Assembly (NCBI GenBank): GCA_037178675.1
Contig: JAYMGJ010000020.1
Coordinates: 1 to 64,000, forward strand
DNA from: Scleroderma bovista
Lineage: Eukaryota > Basidiomycota > Agaricomycetes > Boletales > Sclerodermataceae
Direction: 5' to 3'
DNA: 64,000 nt
Positions within the stretch are counted from its first letter, which is position 1. The number at the start of each line of letters is the position of its first letter. A program made the position numbers and the translations under genes. Below are positions 10,779 through 20,977 of this stretch, in pieces. The notes beneath the pieces were generated by a model. It was not told the origin of the DNA and did not search any database. It saw only the letters and a program-made list of their open reading frames with translations.

Positions 10779-10986
10779 TTACATCAGGAAAGTTACAAGG
10801 TGTCTAATCCGTCTGAAATCGTCTGAACCAGATGGTCCAGACAGCTCAGACACTTTAGACGTCTGGAGACGGATAGCCGGTGTCAGCCCTCCGATCTGAC
10901 TCGTCTGACTCATCTGATCTTGTCTGATCTTGTCTGACTCGTCTGAGCTTGTCTGAATTTTAGCTGAGGGAACACCCCAAGACACC
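10779..10986 (+). repeat. Left terminal inverted repeat and TCTGA subterminal array
   Basis: The 37-bp terminal repeat is 10779-10815. From about 10808 to 10986 the word GTCTGA recurs at roughly 10-bp spacing, for example GTCTGATCTTGTCTGA. Such arrays in CACTA elements are transposase-binding sites; that role is inferred here. Confidence 0.9.
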
Positions 10987-11391
10987 TCAGACCATAAGAT
11001 GCTCAGACCGGCTATTCAACCACGACTGTCCAATGTCCATTGAGTAAAAGTCACGATGTAGTTACAGTAGTAAATAGCATTAAATGAGCGGTAAACAAGT
11101 CTGAGTCAAGAGATGCAAGGAGCGGAAACTAATGAAGTAGCTACAGTAACACGACGCAATTAAAACAAATTTAGTGATGCAGCAATTCAAGATCTGTGAA
11201 TGATAGACGAATCACGACTGTCCGAGTCAAGAGATGTAAGGCGCAGTTAATGGAGTAGCTACAGTAAAATGGTGTGATTAAAATAGATTTTAAGAACGAT
11301 GCAGCAATTCAAGGTCTGAGTCCAAAGAAAATGTACTGTGAAAATGAAACGGGTATCCAAAGTTGCTCACCAATGAGATGCCTGTTACCAA
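10987..11391. other. Transposon-internal non-coding spacer
   Basis: Between the left subterminal array and the stop of the partner gene. It contains near-repeats around CAAGAGATG(C/T)AAGG and GTAGCTACAGTAA at about 11100-11160 and 11220-11280. No open frame stands out. Confidence 0.5.
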
Positions 11392-14003
11392 TCAGTAGTC
11401 CAAATCATCATCAGCGTCGATCGTGCTTGTTGGACCCGTCAGAAATCTGTCACCCAGCCTGAGATGCGCTGGCATCATGTATGGATCGTCTTCAGCAAAA
11501 CCACCATTTTGCGTGAATGTGTCGAGATCGCGAGTGAATGGAGGAAGAATATTCGTGGGGTTAGCCATATTGCTGCGGCCGCTGCCAGGCTTCTGCTCGC
11601 TTTGATGGGGAACAAGGTAGCCATCTGACATCAAATGAGAGAATGAATACTGGTCTCCCTCTGGGCCGAGAGATGTGGAAGAATTCATTGGAGCAGGCAC
11701 TGCTGAATGCCAGGCTGGGAAGGGATTAACTGTTGAAGGCAGCAAGGCACCAGATGCAAAAGACGTCACATTCTCCGAACAAACTGAAGCAAGAGGCGGT
11801 AACTGGTGACAGGTGTCCATGGGACCAGTAGGCTGTAGTGCAGAATGAGTACCAGTTTGAATCTGCGAGTCCGATGCAGCAGGCGAGGGGAAGTTAGACG
11901 TGTCTTCGTCACAGAAGTTCCCAGACTCCTTTGCAGCTCTTTCTGCCTGGAGTGCTCCATGTTCCTGTAGACTAGCATCGTCATGCCCGGTGAAGCTATA
12001 AGAATCACTGTCATCTGAATCACAGTCCACGATGCATGCACGGGCATCCGTAACAACCAGAGATGGCTTGAATCGCTTTCCGAGCTTGGTAAACTCGAGA
12101 GCCCCATTCTCAATTTCCTCCCATGCATTGCTGTTCAGCAGTCCGATTGACTGTGCGTATGAAGCGCTGCTGGTGCCCCACTGGGAGTCAGCACTACCAG
12201 AAAAGTATCCAGCACCCTTTTTGCTTTCCTCAGTGCGACGACCATGCTCAACCCACATTGAGATGGCACGTTCAACCTACATATATGTCAATATTTTCAA
12301 CTAGCACATGATATGGGGAAGACTGACCGCAGTGGTGGCCAACGTAAGTGCACCATGCGGATAAGTAGTGATTTGTGGACACGAAACTGCATTGGCAGTC
12401 TTTGTATAATGAAATGCCAGGGTCTGGAGAATCAGTGGGGCATGAAAAGCCCCAACACCCTTCTATGGAATGTTAGCATCAATCAATGGAGATAATCGTG
12501 AAGTGTACTTCTTGGGAATTCAAAAACTTGAAGACAAATGGAAATTTATAGCGCTCATCAATAGCCCAACTAGCCCATATCGCCCGGCTTTCGTCATCTG
12601 AGAATTCGTCCGACTCAAACCATGCTGCTGTGACTTTATCTGCTGCCAGAGAAAATGAGCTGTGCCAGTCATAGACACGTTGGCAAGCCTATGTATCAAT
12701 TGTCAGTTGAGAGGACGAACAAATAGGTGCCACAGAACACTTGCCACCAAAAAAACAGGTGTTCCTGAGCCATACAACTGTTCGTCGTACAAAAACTGGG
12801 GGAATACCACTGGCCACAACTCAGTGATGATGTCCTGGAGGGGGCGAGGAAGTTTCCATGGGTTTGGAACTGTGCCACAGTATGCGAGGAGCGTCGGGAT
12901 AAATACTTCCCGAAACCGAGAGGCAATGTCTGCAGGCAACTTTGTATTGGACTTGCTGGATGTACAAAGTATAGATGGCTTGACATCAGATTGGTCGTCA
13001 GCATCACAGGTGACTCGAAGCAATGTCTATGGCAGTATCGTGATTAGTATGATTTCTCATTGAACAACTAGATGTTGTACTTTACCTTGCTATTCAACGT
13101 AGTTCTCTCATGCTGGAGAGCATAGTCTCGTTCCATGGATTCACACTCCTCATGGAAACCCCCGTAATCGTTAACGGGCATGGGGGTAGAGGATTCACGG
13201 TGAATGTGGGAACTTCGACTTTGAGGCTTAGAGACTGCCGCTGAATCAACTTGAGTCAATGAGGGAGTGCGAGAATGCAGTGATCCTTGGCTAGCAGATG
13301 AATTTGACCTTATGCTTGGTGTTTGCAAGCGACTGCTAGGCTTGGATAACAGGTGACGTGGTTCAATGCCAGACGGCTTAAAAGGTTTTGCCTTTTTGTT
13401 TGACCTGTGTTTCAAGTTAGTGTTGATCAGTATTTGCAGCCTGCGACCTACCGTGGCAGATCTTTATCAAGATCAGTCGTCGCCTTCCGTTTCCCTGGAC
13501 CTCCTTGGGTCACACCTGGGTTTTCGCTTATTACAAGAGGTTGTCTCACTGTCGATCGGGCAGCTTGAACTTCTTCTCGCAACTTGGGCTTAGGTAGAAT
13601 TTTCCTATTTGCACGTCTGTTCGACGCTGACTCCACCTGATTCTCTGCAGCACCTAGTATTCAGTGGTATCGAAACATCTTGATGATAACTCCTCATACC
13701 TGGTAAGCCTGGGCCCTCTCCCATTGATTGTAAGTTGTGCACACTAAATGTGCGTATGATCTTTTTACTGACTTGCGATGGTGGCTTTGCTGCATGGGCC
13801 ATCGCTTGTTGGCTGTCATCCATCATGCATTGTTCCAGGGATGCCAGGGCAGCGATCCGACCAGATCGTTCATCCGCTTTCTTCTTAGAAGCAGAGGCTT
13901 TCGCAGCTCGCTCTGCTGCAGCTTCCTCTGCCGATTTCCTTGATTGGGCGGCCACAATTTGACCTGGGTGGGTATCTTTGTTTTTCTCTTGAGTCCGGAC
14001 CAT
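11392..14003 (-). CDS. Plavaka partner protein (second transposon gene, function unknown)
   Basis: This multi-exon gene starts at ATG 14003 (MVRTQEKNKDTHPGQ). An Ala/Lys-rich helix follows, then a Ser/Pro/Arg-rich linker. A folded core reads LPADIASRFREVFIPTLLAY with VPNPWKLPRPLQDII, then CQRVYDWHSSF and AIWASWAIDERYKFPFVF. After that come APLILQTLAFHYTKTANAV and HGALTLATTAVERAISMW. An acidic Ser-rich tail ends DDDLDY at 11392. Introns are short and fit GT/AG, for example about 13656-13700, 13410-13450 and 12250-12315. Proteins with this LFIPTW..YLGT..NPW / ALALATAAVERAL pattern commonly sit beside Plavaka transposases in Agaricomycetes. I know of no assigned activity. The frame is open throughout. 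Confidence 0.8.
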
Positions 14004-14171
14004 GATTAATGGGGAAAAAGAAGGATAAATGAAATGAGAGTGATGCAAATGAAGGGATTGCTTGGAAGTAGTGTGGTAGGTGGCAAAGTTGAATATGTGT
14101 CGTGTTGACCTTTGTTGGTTTACGCCAAAGGGTTGAACGCACACAAGGTTTCTTTATTAGACTACGTTCTC
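14004..14171. promoter_or_regulatory. Shared divergent promoter of the two Plavaka genes
   Basis: Only 168 bp separate the start codons of the partner gene (14003, minus) and the transposase (14172, plus). Both promoters must lie here or overlap the coding ends. No clear TATA box was identified. Confidence 0.6.
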
Positions 14172-14838
14172 ATGTCCCTCCCGACTGAGCCCATTTCATG
14201 TCCTTTTTGTTCTCGAATAATCAAGAATCGCTCTGGACTGACCCAGCACATCAACAGGGTCCATTCTGGTCGTGGCAGACCATCGTCACAGCACACAACA
14301 GTTCAGGATGAACCCCCTCCACCAATGGGACACAGTCATTCGTGTGTTCGAGAAAACCACACCATTCTTGATGGTAAGTCAATTTGTTCTTTGGTTCAAC
14401 GCAATCTAATTTTCCTAGCAACTCCAACAAATAAGTTTGGCAGTGATCTCCCCCCAGGCGCGGGACCAACCCCCCGAGATGTACCTCACAAGGATGACTG
14501 GTATCCTTTCACCTCACGTATCGAGTTCGAGACAGCAGAGTTTCTGTTCACGGAGAACCAAATGCCCCAGGGCCATGTGGATAGGTTGATGCAGTTGTGG
14601 ACGGCATCAATGTTACATCACAATGACCGGGCACCTTATTCTGGTCATGCTGACTTACACCGCGTCATCGATGCAATCCCGCATGGAGATGTCCCCTGGA
14701 AATCCTTCCAGGTACATTATTCAGGTAACCTACCTGAACCTGTGGCCCCCAGCTGGATGACAAAAGGTTACGACATTTGGTTTCGCGACCCAAACACTGT
14801 TGTCAAGAATCTTCTTAGCAATCCCGACTTCCATGGCC

Positions 14839-14843
14839 ATTTT
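14839..14843. repeat. Target-site duplication ATTTT, left copy (right copy 18147-18151)
   Basis: The same five bases flank the LTR element. Removing the element plus one copy rejoins the transposase frame GHF-DYTPYREF exactly. Confidence 0.95.
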
Positions 14844-15125
14844 TGTTGGATTATAAACAGACTGTTATGGTATGTTTATCTACTTACATAAGCTTTCATC
14901 GCACATACAGTAGAGTCTATTACCATAGTCCCTCAGTAGCTTGCCAGCATACTGAGGGTGAGTACCATCTACTAACCACCACACATACTTACTGATACCT
15001 TGTAGTTACCTACAGGTATATACTAATATATAGTAGCTTGCCAGCATACTGAGGTTACCTACAGGTCTCCTCCTTTTCCCTTCCTTAGGCTAGACCTTCC
15101 CTGTGCAGACCACCACCTTTCTATA
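14844..15125 (+). repeat. 5' LTR (282 bp)
   Basis: It starts TGTTGGATTATAAACAGAC and ends CCACCTTTCTATA. It contains an internal repeat: AGTAGCTTGCCAGCATACTGAGG occurs twice about 95 bp apart, and TTACCTACAGGT also twice. The end is TATA rather than the usual CA. Confidence 0.95.
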
Positions 15126-15147
15126 GGTTATGAGCCCCGGCTCTGCC
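15126..15147 (+). other. Primer-binding site resembling an initiator tRNA-Met half-molecule
   Basis: GGTTATGAGCCCCGGCTCTG follows the left LTR with no gap. Its complement contains GGGCTCATAACC, the anticodon-arm sequence of initiator tRNA-Met. Drosophila copia is primed from the same internal tRNA region, so this points to copia-type ancestry. Confidence 0.7.
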
Positions 15148-15203
15148 TAGCCAGGAGGAAAGGAATACCAGGAGAAAAGGAACTCAGAGGTAAAACAAGT
15201 GAA

Positions 15204-17642
15204 ATGGTCAAAATTCCCGAGCTCAAAGAAGATGGACAAAATTGGAAAATTTACCGCGCGAAATATCTCGAGGTCGCAGCCACCGAAAACTTACTGAGCA
15301 TTGTAGCTGGCTTGGAATCGGACAATGGAAGCAAAGACTGGGATCATAGGAACAGGGTGGCTCGTATGCTACTCTATATCACACTCCCACCTCTATTCCA
15401 ATTTCGTATCCGACTCTTGGAGAACGCACGAGAAGTTTTTCGGTACCTCGCATTCTATTTTCGCGACTGTGAACCCATTGTGGACCCCTGGGCGAAGAAA
15501 CTCGCGACCAGAACAAACGATGCCAAACGAGATCCGTCAGCAAAAAGCCCTACGAGCGAGAATGCAGCCACTGGCGCAGAACGGGAAGACCCACCTACCA
15601 AAGACCTCACTCGAGGCAATGAAGACGTCGACGACGGAAACGTCGGACGCAAAGACCCACGCACGAGCTTAGAAGCTTCGGCGATGGGCACCAGCGCTGA
15701 AAGCGCAAATGGGACATCAGTCCTACTTACAGGCGAGCCGCACGAACCGCAAAACGAGCTGCAAAACTCACTGCCGCTGACATCGAGGCTGCCAATTGAG
15801 GGCGAGCCAAATGGGTGCAAGCAGGAGGTGGTGGAAAGTGTCGTGACGGCAGAGCGCACGAACGGGAAGGCCCAGTCGGCCAACCCACCCGAAACAGTCG
15901 CGGACGTCGACAGGACGGCCTCGCTGGGCATAAAACCGGCGGAGAGGGCCTGTGGAGTTGACGAGGGCGACGAGGAGCGCGAACGCGAGTCGCAACCCCA
16001 ACAAACAGAATTTTACTGCGAAGAAAACCGTCAGCGCAACGGAAACGCGAATGCGGACGTACCTAATGCACACGAACTGCCGCTCGAGGGGGAGTGGACA
16101 GGATGTGCGAGCGGCGAGGCGAGCGACTGGAATGGCGACGCGAATGCGTCGAACGCAGCCATTGAGCGCGTGGTTAGTCCAAGCGAGTCGAGAGTGGCCG
16201 AGGACACCCCAGGAGTCGAGTCGGAGGGCTGCGAGAAGGGTACGAGCGGGAGAGCATGCGTTGACGAGACGGATGGCGATCCAGGCCGTGAACTCGAGCG
16301 CGTAGACGCTCAGAACGAGCTGCCGCAGCTCCTGACGACGACAATCGCGTCGTACGTTGATGACGGCGATACGAACGCGCGCGTGCACCTTAGATGCACG
16401 AGTTGGCGTGCAGGTGACGCGAATGGTCCCGGACGCGAGACGGATCGGTCGAGGGGCCAGGCGGATGGACAGAGAGGCTGGACGGACGCTTCGAGCACGT
16501 CGAACAGAGCTGAAACGGCTGTGATCAGTCATGGTGAGGGTGCAGAGACGTACCTGGACGTCAGAGACACGAAATGCGCCGTAAACGCGACGGATGGCAT
16601 TAGGAGCCACACGGACGCGTCGACTGGGCACGGAGAAGTCCCATGCGTCGAAATGGACGCGTTAACCACTGCAAACGCGACGGAAATCGTCAAAACAACC
16701 CGAAAACCAGAGAAACCGCCAGACTTACCTATTGGAGCCGCAAAACGGACTCCAGACAAGCCAAACGGCTGTGGAAACCGCACGAACGCCTCGAGCGGAC
16801 GCACGCATGTGTCATGCGTTGGAAACGACGCGAAGACGGCTGTAAACGCGACGGAACGCGTCAGAACGCGCCGAAACGGTTTGACGACGCGAAACTCACC
16901 TAAGGCGCACGAAATCACGACGCCCAAGCCTACCAGACGATGGAGAAGGGTTAGCGTCGACGGCGGTGACGTGTACGTACCGTTCAACGCGCCGATCGCG
17001 ATACCAACACGGAGAATCGTCTTTGGACGACCTGAGAGCGGAGACGAGGCGATTGCGCCAAGTGTCGAGGGCGAGAGGGCTGGCGATGGCGACGGCGGTG
17101 GATACGGAGAGGTTGGCGACGTGGACGGCACGACTAGCGGCGACGGCGTTGACTCGACGCGAGTCAATGCAGCGCAGCTGGCTGCAGAGAGTCAATATAC
17201 GCGCTACAACCCAAGATCAGGACGAAACGACTTACCAGTGTCGTCCTGGCCACCCATCCAACTCGTGAACCGTCCGTACGGACTCGTCAGGCGTCGACGG
17301 CGACGCGGCAGGCTCAAGATCGAGCGAATAAACTGCAATCAAGTCAGCCAAACGCCAGAAGTCGAAACGACTTACCTAGGACGCGCACACGCGACGCAGC
17401 CACTCGGGAACGACCCAAACCGTGCCTATGGAGTCTATAGACCCAGGCGTCTACGCGGTCGTATCAAAATCGGACCTACAAACGTCAGTCGAGCGCTGGA
17501 GATCGAGAACGCCTACCTTGGACGCGAGAACGCGATGCGGTCGATGCAGAGACCTAGAAAACAAATCAGAAGGGTAAATAAACTTACCTTCGAATCCAGG
17601 ATGCCGGGGGAGCGCCGACGCGACGACGGAGACTACGGATGA
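15204..17642 (+). CDS. Gag-like protein of the LTR element (812 codons)
   Basis: ATG 15204 opens MVKIPELKEDGQNWKIYRAK. The pattern L..DG.NW..Y...Y, with LL.IV.GLE, VARMLLYITLPP and AREVFRYLAFYFRD, is that of a copia-type capsid N-terminal domain (residues about 1-90). Residues about 90-600 are Thr/Asn/Glu/Gly/Asp-rich and low complexity. At about 455-565 two units carry related blocks, TTANATEIVKTTRK and TAVNATERVRTRRN. Near the C-terminus two basic repeats read RPYGLVRRRRRRGRLKIERI and RAYGVYRPRRLRGRIKIGPT, each followed by YLGR. The Arg-rich repeats could bind RNA (inference). No CCHC zinc knuckle and no pol domains are seen. Lacking enzymes, the element must have been moved by another copia-type element. 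Confidence 0.8.
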   Translation: MVKIPELKEDGQNWKIYRAKYLEVAATENLLSIVAGLESDNGSKDWDHRNRVARMLLYITLPPLFQFRIRLLENAREVFRYLAFYFRDCEPIVDPWAKKLATRTNDAKRDPSAKSPTSENAATGAEREDPPTKDLTRGNEDVDDGNVGRKDPRTSLEASAMGTSAESANGTSVLLTGEPHEPQNELQNSLPLTSRLPIEGEPNGCKQEVVESVVTAERTNGKAQSANPPETVADVDRTASLGIKPAERACGVDEGDEERERESQPQQTEFYCEENRQRNGNANADVPNAHELPLEGEWTGCASGEASDWNGDANASNAAIERVVSPSESRVAEDTPGVESEGCEKGTSGRACVDETDGDPGRELERVDAQNELPQLLTTTIASYVDDGDTNARVHLRCTSWRAGDANGPGRETDRSRGQADGQRGWTDASSTSNRAETAVISHGEGAETYLDVRDTKCAVNATDGIRSHTDASTGHGEVPCVEMDALTTANATEIVKTTRKPEKPPDLPIGAAKRTPDKPNGCGNRTNASSGRTHVSCVGNDAKTAVNATERVRTRRNGLTTRNSPKAHEITTPKPTRRWRRVSVDGGDVYVPFNAPIAIPTRRIVFGRPESGDEAIAPSVEGERAGDGDGGGYGEVGDVDGTTSGDGVDSTRVNAAQLAAESQYTRYNPRSGRNDLPVSSWPPIQLVNRPYGLVRRRRRRGRLKIERINCNQVSQTPEVETTYLGRAHATQPLGNDPNRAYGVYRPRRLRGRIKIGPTNVSRALEIENAYLGRENAMRSMQRPRKQIRRVNKLTFESRMPGERRRDDGDYG

Positions 17643-17854
17643 GACATCCGCGCGCTGCAATCAGCAGGCATATGAGCACGACGCGACTTACCAAATCGGG
17701 TAACGACGCGGAAGTCACTCCAAACCTTCGCAACAAGTCTCAAATACTATTCGTATCGGACACATTCATTTGGAACAACATTTTATTGCATTCAGCTAAG
17801 TACATCTATTTGATTACTTTTACTATACCTTTCTATCCATTACCCCACTCTGTT

Positions 17855-17864
17855 TATGGGGGAG
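17855..17864 (+). other. Polypurine tract before the 3' LTR
   Basis: TATGGGGGAG immediately precedes TGTTGGATT of the right LTR, the position of the plus-strand primer. Confidence 0.75.
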
Positions 17865-18146
17865 TGTTGGATTATAAACAGACTGTTATGGTATGTTTAC
17901 CTACTTACATAAGCTTTCATCGCACATACAGTAGAGTCTATTACCATAGTCCCTCAGTAGCTTGCCAGCATACTGAGGGTGAGTACCATCTACTAACCAC
18001 CACACATACTTACTGATACCTTGTAGTTACCTACAGGTATATACTAATATATAGTAGCTTGCCAGCATACTGAGGTTACCTACAGGTCTCCTCCTTTTCC
18101 CTTCCTTAGGCTAGACCTTCCCTGTGCAGACCACCACCTTTCTATA
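17865..18146 (+). repeat. 3' LTR (282 bp)
   Basis: It is identical to the 5' LTR except for one C/T difference, which implies a recent insertion. Confidence 0.95.
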
Positions 18147-20779
18147 ATTTTGACTACACTCCGTATCGTGAATTTGAGCCAACAGGTCAACGTCGCTGGG
18201 AAAATTTTATGTCGGGTAACTGGGCATGGCGCCATGCGGTACATTTCTTTTAGTGCATTTATGGCTCAAGGCTAACAGATAGACAGGATGTACTGGCCAA
18301 TGACCCCGATATGCATGGTGCCATGATGGTACCTATTATCTTAGGTAGTGATAAAACCACGGTATCTGTTGCAACGGGTCAAAACGACTATTATCCCCTT
18401 TACCTTTCCATTGGGAATCTTCACAACAACACTCGTCGTGCCCACTGTAACTCCCTTGTACTGATTGCATTCCTCGCAATCCCAAAGAGTCCGTACTTTT
18501 CTCACAAATCGGCACTTATCATACTGATTTGAAGCTCTACAACTACTATAGCGGATCATGAAAATGAAGATAGATACTGCAGAGTTTCGCAAGTTTCGAC
18601 GTCAATTATTCCACACTACACTTGCTTATATCTTATCCTCCCTTCGTCGTGGCATGTCTAAACCTGAAGTCCGGCGATGTCCGGATGGGCACTTCAGGCG
18701 CGCTGCTTATGCTCTTGCAGCATACATTGCTGATTATCCAGAACAAGTATTACTGTCTTGCCTTGTACAAGGCTGGTGTGCTCTGTAAGTTGGAGTTCAA
18801 TCTAAGCATGCCATACACAGCTCAAACGTAAACATATCTAGCTGTACTGCCATGTCTAACAACCTTGACGGAGATGGTTGTGTTCCACGATCGCGAGAAC
18901 ATGCTGAATACTGTATTCATGCATTTGTGCTCGCTGAGTTGTGGCACCAATATGGTATAGTAGGCGATCTAACGGTATGTAGCTTCAATTTTGTTTCACT
19001 CATGTGCCTCTAAAAAAAGGATTTTTGAAAGCCATTTACCAATGATTTTCCTCATGCCAATATCTACAAAATGTTGACGCCTGATCTCCTCCACCAGATC
19101 ATAAAAGGAGTTTTTAAGGACCATCTCATAACTTGGGTCGGCGAGTATCTCAAGATTGAATATGGCGAAGCAGAAGCAAACCGAATCCTCGATTACATTG
19201 ATCGGAGGTGAGTCGTTGACCATATACTCGTACACCAAACTGATGTGTCAATTAGGATCGCTGCTGTTCCCTTTTACCCGAATTTACGACACTTTCCAGA
19301 AGGACGCCGTTTCAAACAATGGACGGGCGATGATTCGAAGGCATTGATGAAGGTCTACCTTCCAGCAATTGAAGGTCACGTACCCCCAGGCATTGTGCGC
19401 ATGTTTAGTGCATTTCTAGATTTCTGCTACTACGCACAAAGGAATTCACTTAATGAAGATGCATTGGACCATCTTCAAGATGCGCTCGAACGTTTCCATA
19501 AACACCATTGTATCTTCCAAGAGAAAGGTGTCCGCGAATGTGGACCGAAGGGTTTTTCATTGCCCCGTCAACACTCAATGAATCACTACCAACATCTCAT
19601 ACAAGAATTCGGGGCGCCAAATGGATTATGTTCATCTATTACAGAATCCAAGCACATCAAGGCAGTCAAGAAACCTTGGAGGCACTCGAATTGCTTCAAC
19701 GCATTGGGCCAGATGCTGCTCATGAACCAGCGCCTTGACAAGCTTGCTGCTGCACGAGTCGATTTCAAAAATCGTGGCATGCTCCAGGGCTCTGTGCTCT
19801 CAGCTGCCATGGGCAAAGTCGAGGTTTGCAGCGAGCAAGACCATAATCCAGATGCCAGTGGACAACGGGGCTATGGCAGTCACTCGCGACAATTCCCCAG
19901 CAATGATCGCGACTCGGATGATGGCTCCAGTGGTAATGATACTGATGAAGAGGAGACTCAGGCACAGGATGACCAGCGCATTCTCAACTATGTCCGCTTG
20001 GCAAAAACCCCATGTATGTCCGTCATTATATGTACAGGTGTGTTCAGTGCAACTGATCCCATATTACAGCACGCAAATATCCTAGCGATCTCGATGCGCT
20101 TGCCCACCATCCTGATATCCAGCAACCAATGCTCCCGCTATTGACTCGCCAGTTTCTCCACTCCCAGCTGCAGAGCAACATTGATCCTATCAACAATGAC
20201 ATGGCGCTACCAGACCTTTCAAGTTCACCCGTATCTGTTTTTCTTAGCGCCACCTCTTCCTTTTATGCTCCCAGTGATTTATCTGGCCTTGGTGGCATGC
20301 ACTCCGAGGTCATCCGCAGTACACCGTCATGGCGAAAAGGTCCGGCACGCTATGATACGGTTTTTTTAGAAAAGGATCCAGAGATACCTGGAATGGGAGG
20401 ACTCCACATCGGTAGAGTCTTCCTATTCTTCTCCTTCGTCTATGATGGCATTAAATACCCTTGTGCACTCATCCAGTGGTTCACAACAATCTCAGACGGA
20501 CCCGACAAAGACACTGGACTGTGGATTGTTCAACCAGATTTCAGCGCAAATGGTGAGCGGGAACTTGAAGTCATTCATGTAGATTGTATACTCCGTGGGG
20601 CTCATCTTATTCCCGTGTATGGACCTGAATGCCTTCCTTCTGACCTTCACTATAGTGATACTCTCAATAATTTTCATGCCTACTATGTTAACAAATACAT
20701 TGACCATCACGCCTTTGAGGTCGCCTTTTAGATTACATCGTAGTTATCGTTTATAGGCTTAATGACAAATTTCCGCATC

Positions 20780-20974
20780 TTGTCAAGTCTGAGTGTCTGG
20801 ACAGTCTGGGCGGGGTCTGAGTGTGTCTGACCATCTTGTGTCGACGCTTGACATGTTGACACATGCTTCGTCAGAAGGGTAAGTTGATCAGACGAAATCA
20901 GACGAAATCAGACACAGTCAGACACAGTCAGACATGTCAGACAGATTAGACAGCTTGTAACTTTACTGATGTAA
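20780..20974 (-). repeat. Right terminal inverted repeat and TCAGAC subterminal array
   Basis: From about 20780 the words GTCTG and then TCAGAC recur, for example CAGACGAAATCAGACGAAAT and GTCAGACACAGTCAGACA. The block ends in the inverted terminal repeat 20938-20974 and the TCA duplication. Confidence 0.9.
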
Positions 20975-20977
20975 TCA

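Larger units (their letters stand above)
14844..18146 (+). mobile_element. Non-autonomous LTR retrotransposon (gag-like ORF only) nested in the Plavaka transposase
   Basis: The 282-bp LTRs at 14844-15125 and 17865-18146 differ at one base (TTTATCTAC versus TTTACCTAC). ATTTT at 14839-14843 and 18147-18151 is a 5-bp target duplication. A primer-binding site directly follows the left LTR and a polypurine tract precedes the right LTR. The inside is a single 812-codon frame. No protease, integrase, reverse transcriptase or RNase H motif was found in any frame. Confidence 0.95.
14172..20731 (+). pseudogene. Plavaka transposase, interrupted by an LTR element
   Basis: The protein starts MSLPTEPISCPFC, a C2H2 zinc finger (C..C...H....H around ISCPFC and LTQHINRVH). 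An intron lies at 14374-14418. Then come DWYPFTSRIEFETAEFLF, GDVPWKSFQVHYSG and WFRDPNTVVKNLLSNPDF up to GHF. The frame is then split by the LTR element and resumes at 18152 as DYTPYREFEPTGQRRWENFM. Later blocks are VILGSDKTTVSVATGQND (seen with I for V), RCPDGHFRRAAYALAAYIAD, RFKQWTGDDSKALMKVYLPA, LCSSITESKHIKAVKKPWR and a C-terminal VNKYIDHHAFEVAF. At least six short introns occur after 18.2 kb. Apart from the insertion I see no stop or frameshift. The element was probably coding-competent until the LTR insertion. Confidence 0.92.
10779..20974 (+). mobile_element. Plavaka-type (CACTA-like) DNA transposon carrying a nested LTR element
   Basis: The ends are inverted copies of each other: TTACATCAGGAAAGTTACAA at 10779 matches the complement of the right end finishing at 20974 (TTACATCAGTAAAGTTACAA). 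About 34 of 37 bases agree. The flanking TCA at 10776-10778 and 20975-20977 is a 3-bp target duplication, as expected for this class. Inside each end is an array of TCTGA/TCAGA words, in opposite orientation. The cargo is two divergent genes: a transposase (+) and a partner protein (-). The total is 10.2 kb, or about 6.9 kb without the nested 3.3 kb LTR element. Confidence 0.93.

Noticed and set aside
10800..10986. TCTGA-word arrays considered as a simple microsatellite
   Set aside because: The array is matched by an inverted array at 20.8-20.97 kb next to matching terminal repeats, so it is the subterminal region of the transposon.
15455..17195. Long minus-strand open frames (15455-15931, 15768-16631, 16529-17167)
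   Set aside because: They mirror the GC-rich, Thr/Asn/Arg-rich gag frame on the plus strand and show no domain.
10779..20974. A KDZ (Kyakuja-Dileera-Zisupton) transposon
   Set aside because: The transposase blocks (FKQWTGDDSKALMKVYLPAI, SSITESKHIKAVK, an N-terminal C2H2 finger) are those of Plavaka, not KDZ; no CxC domains are seen.
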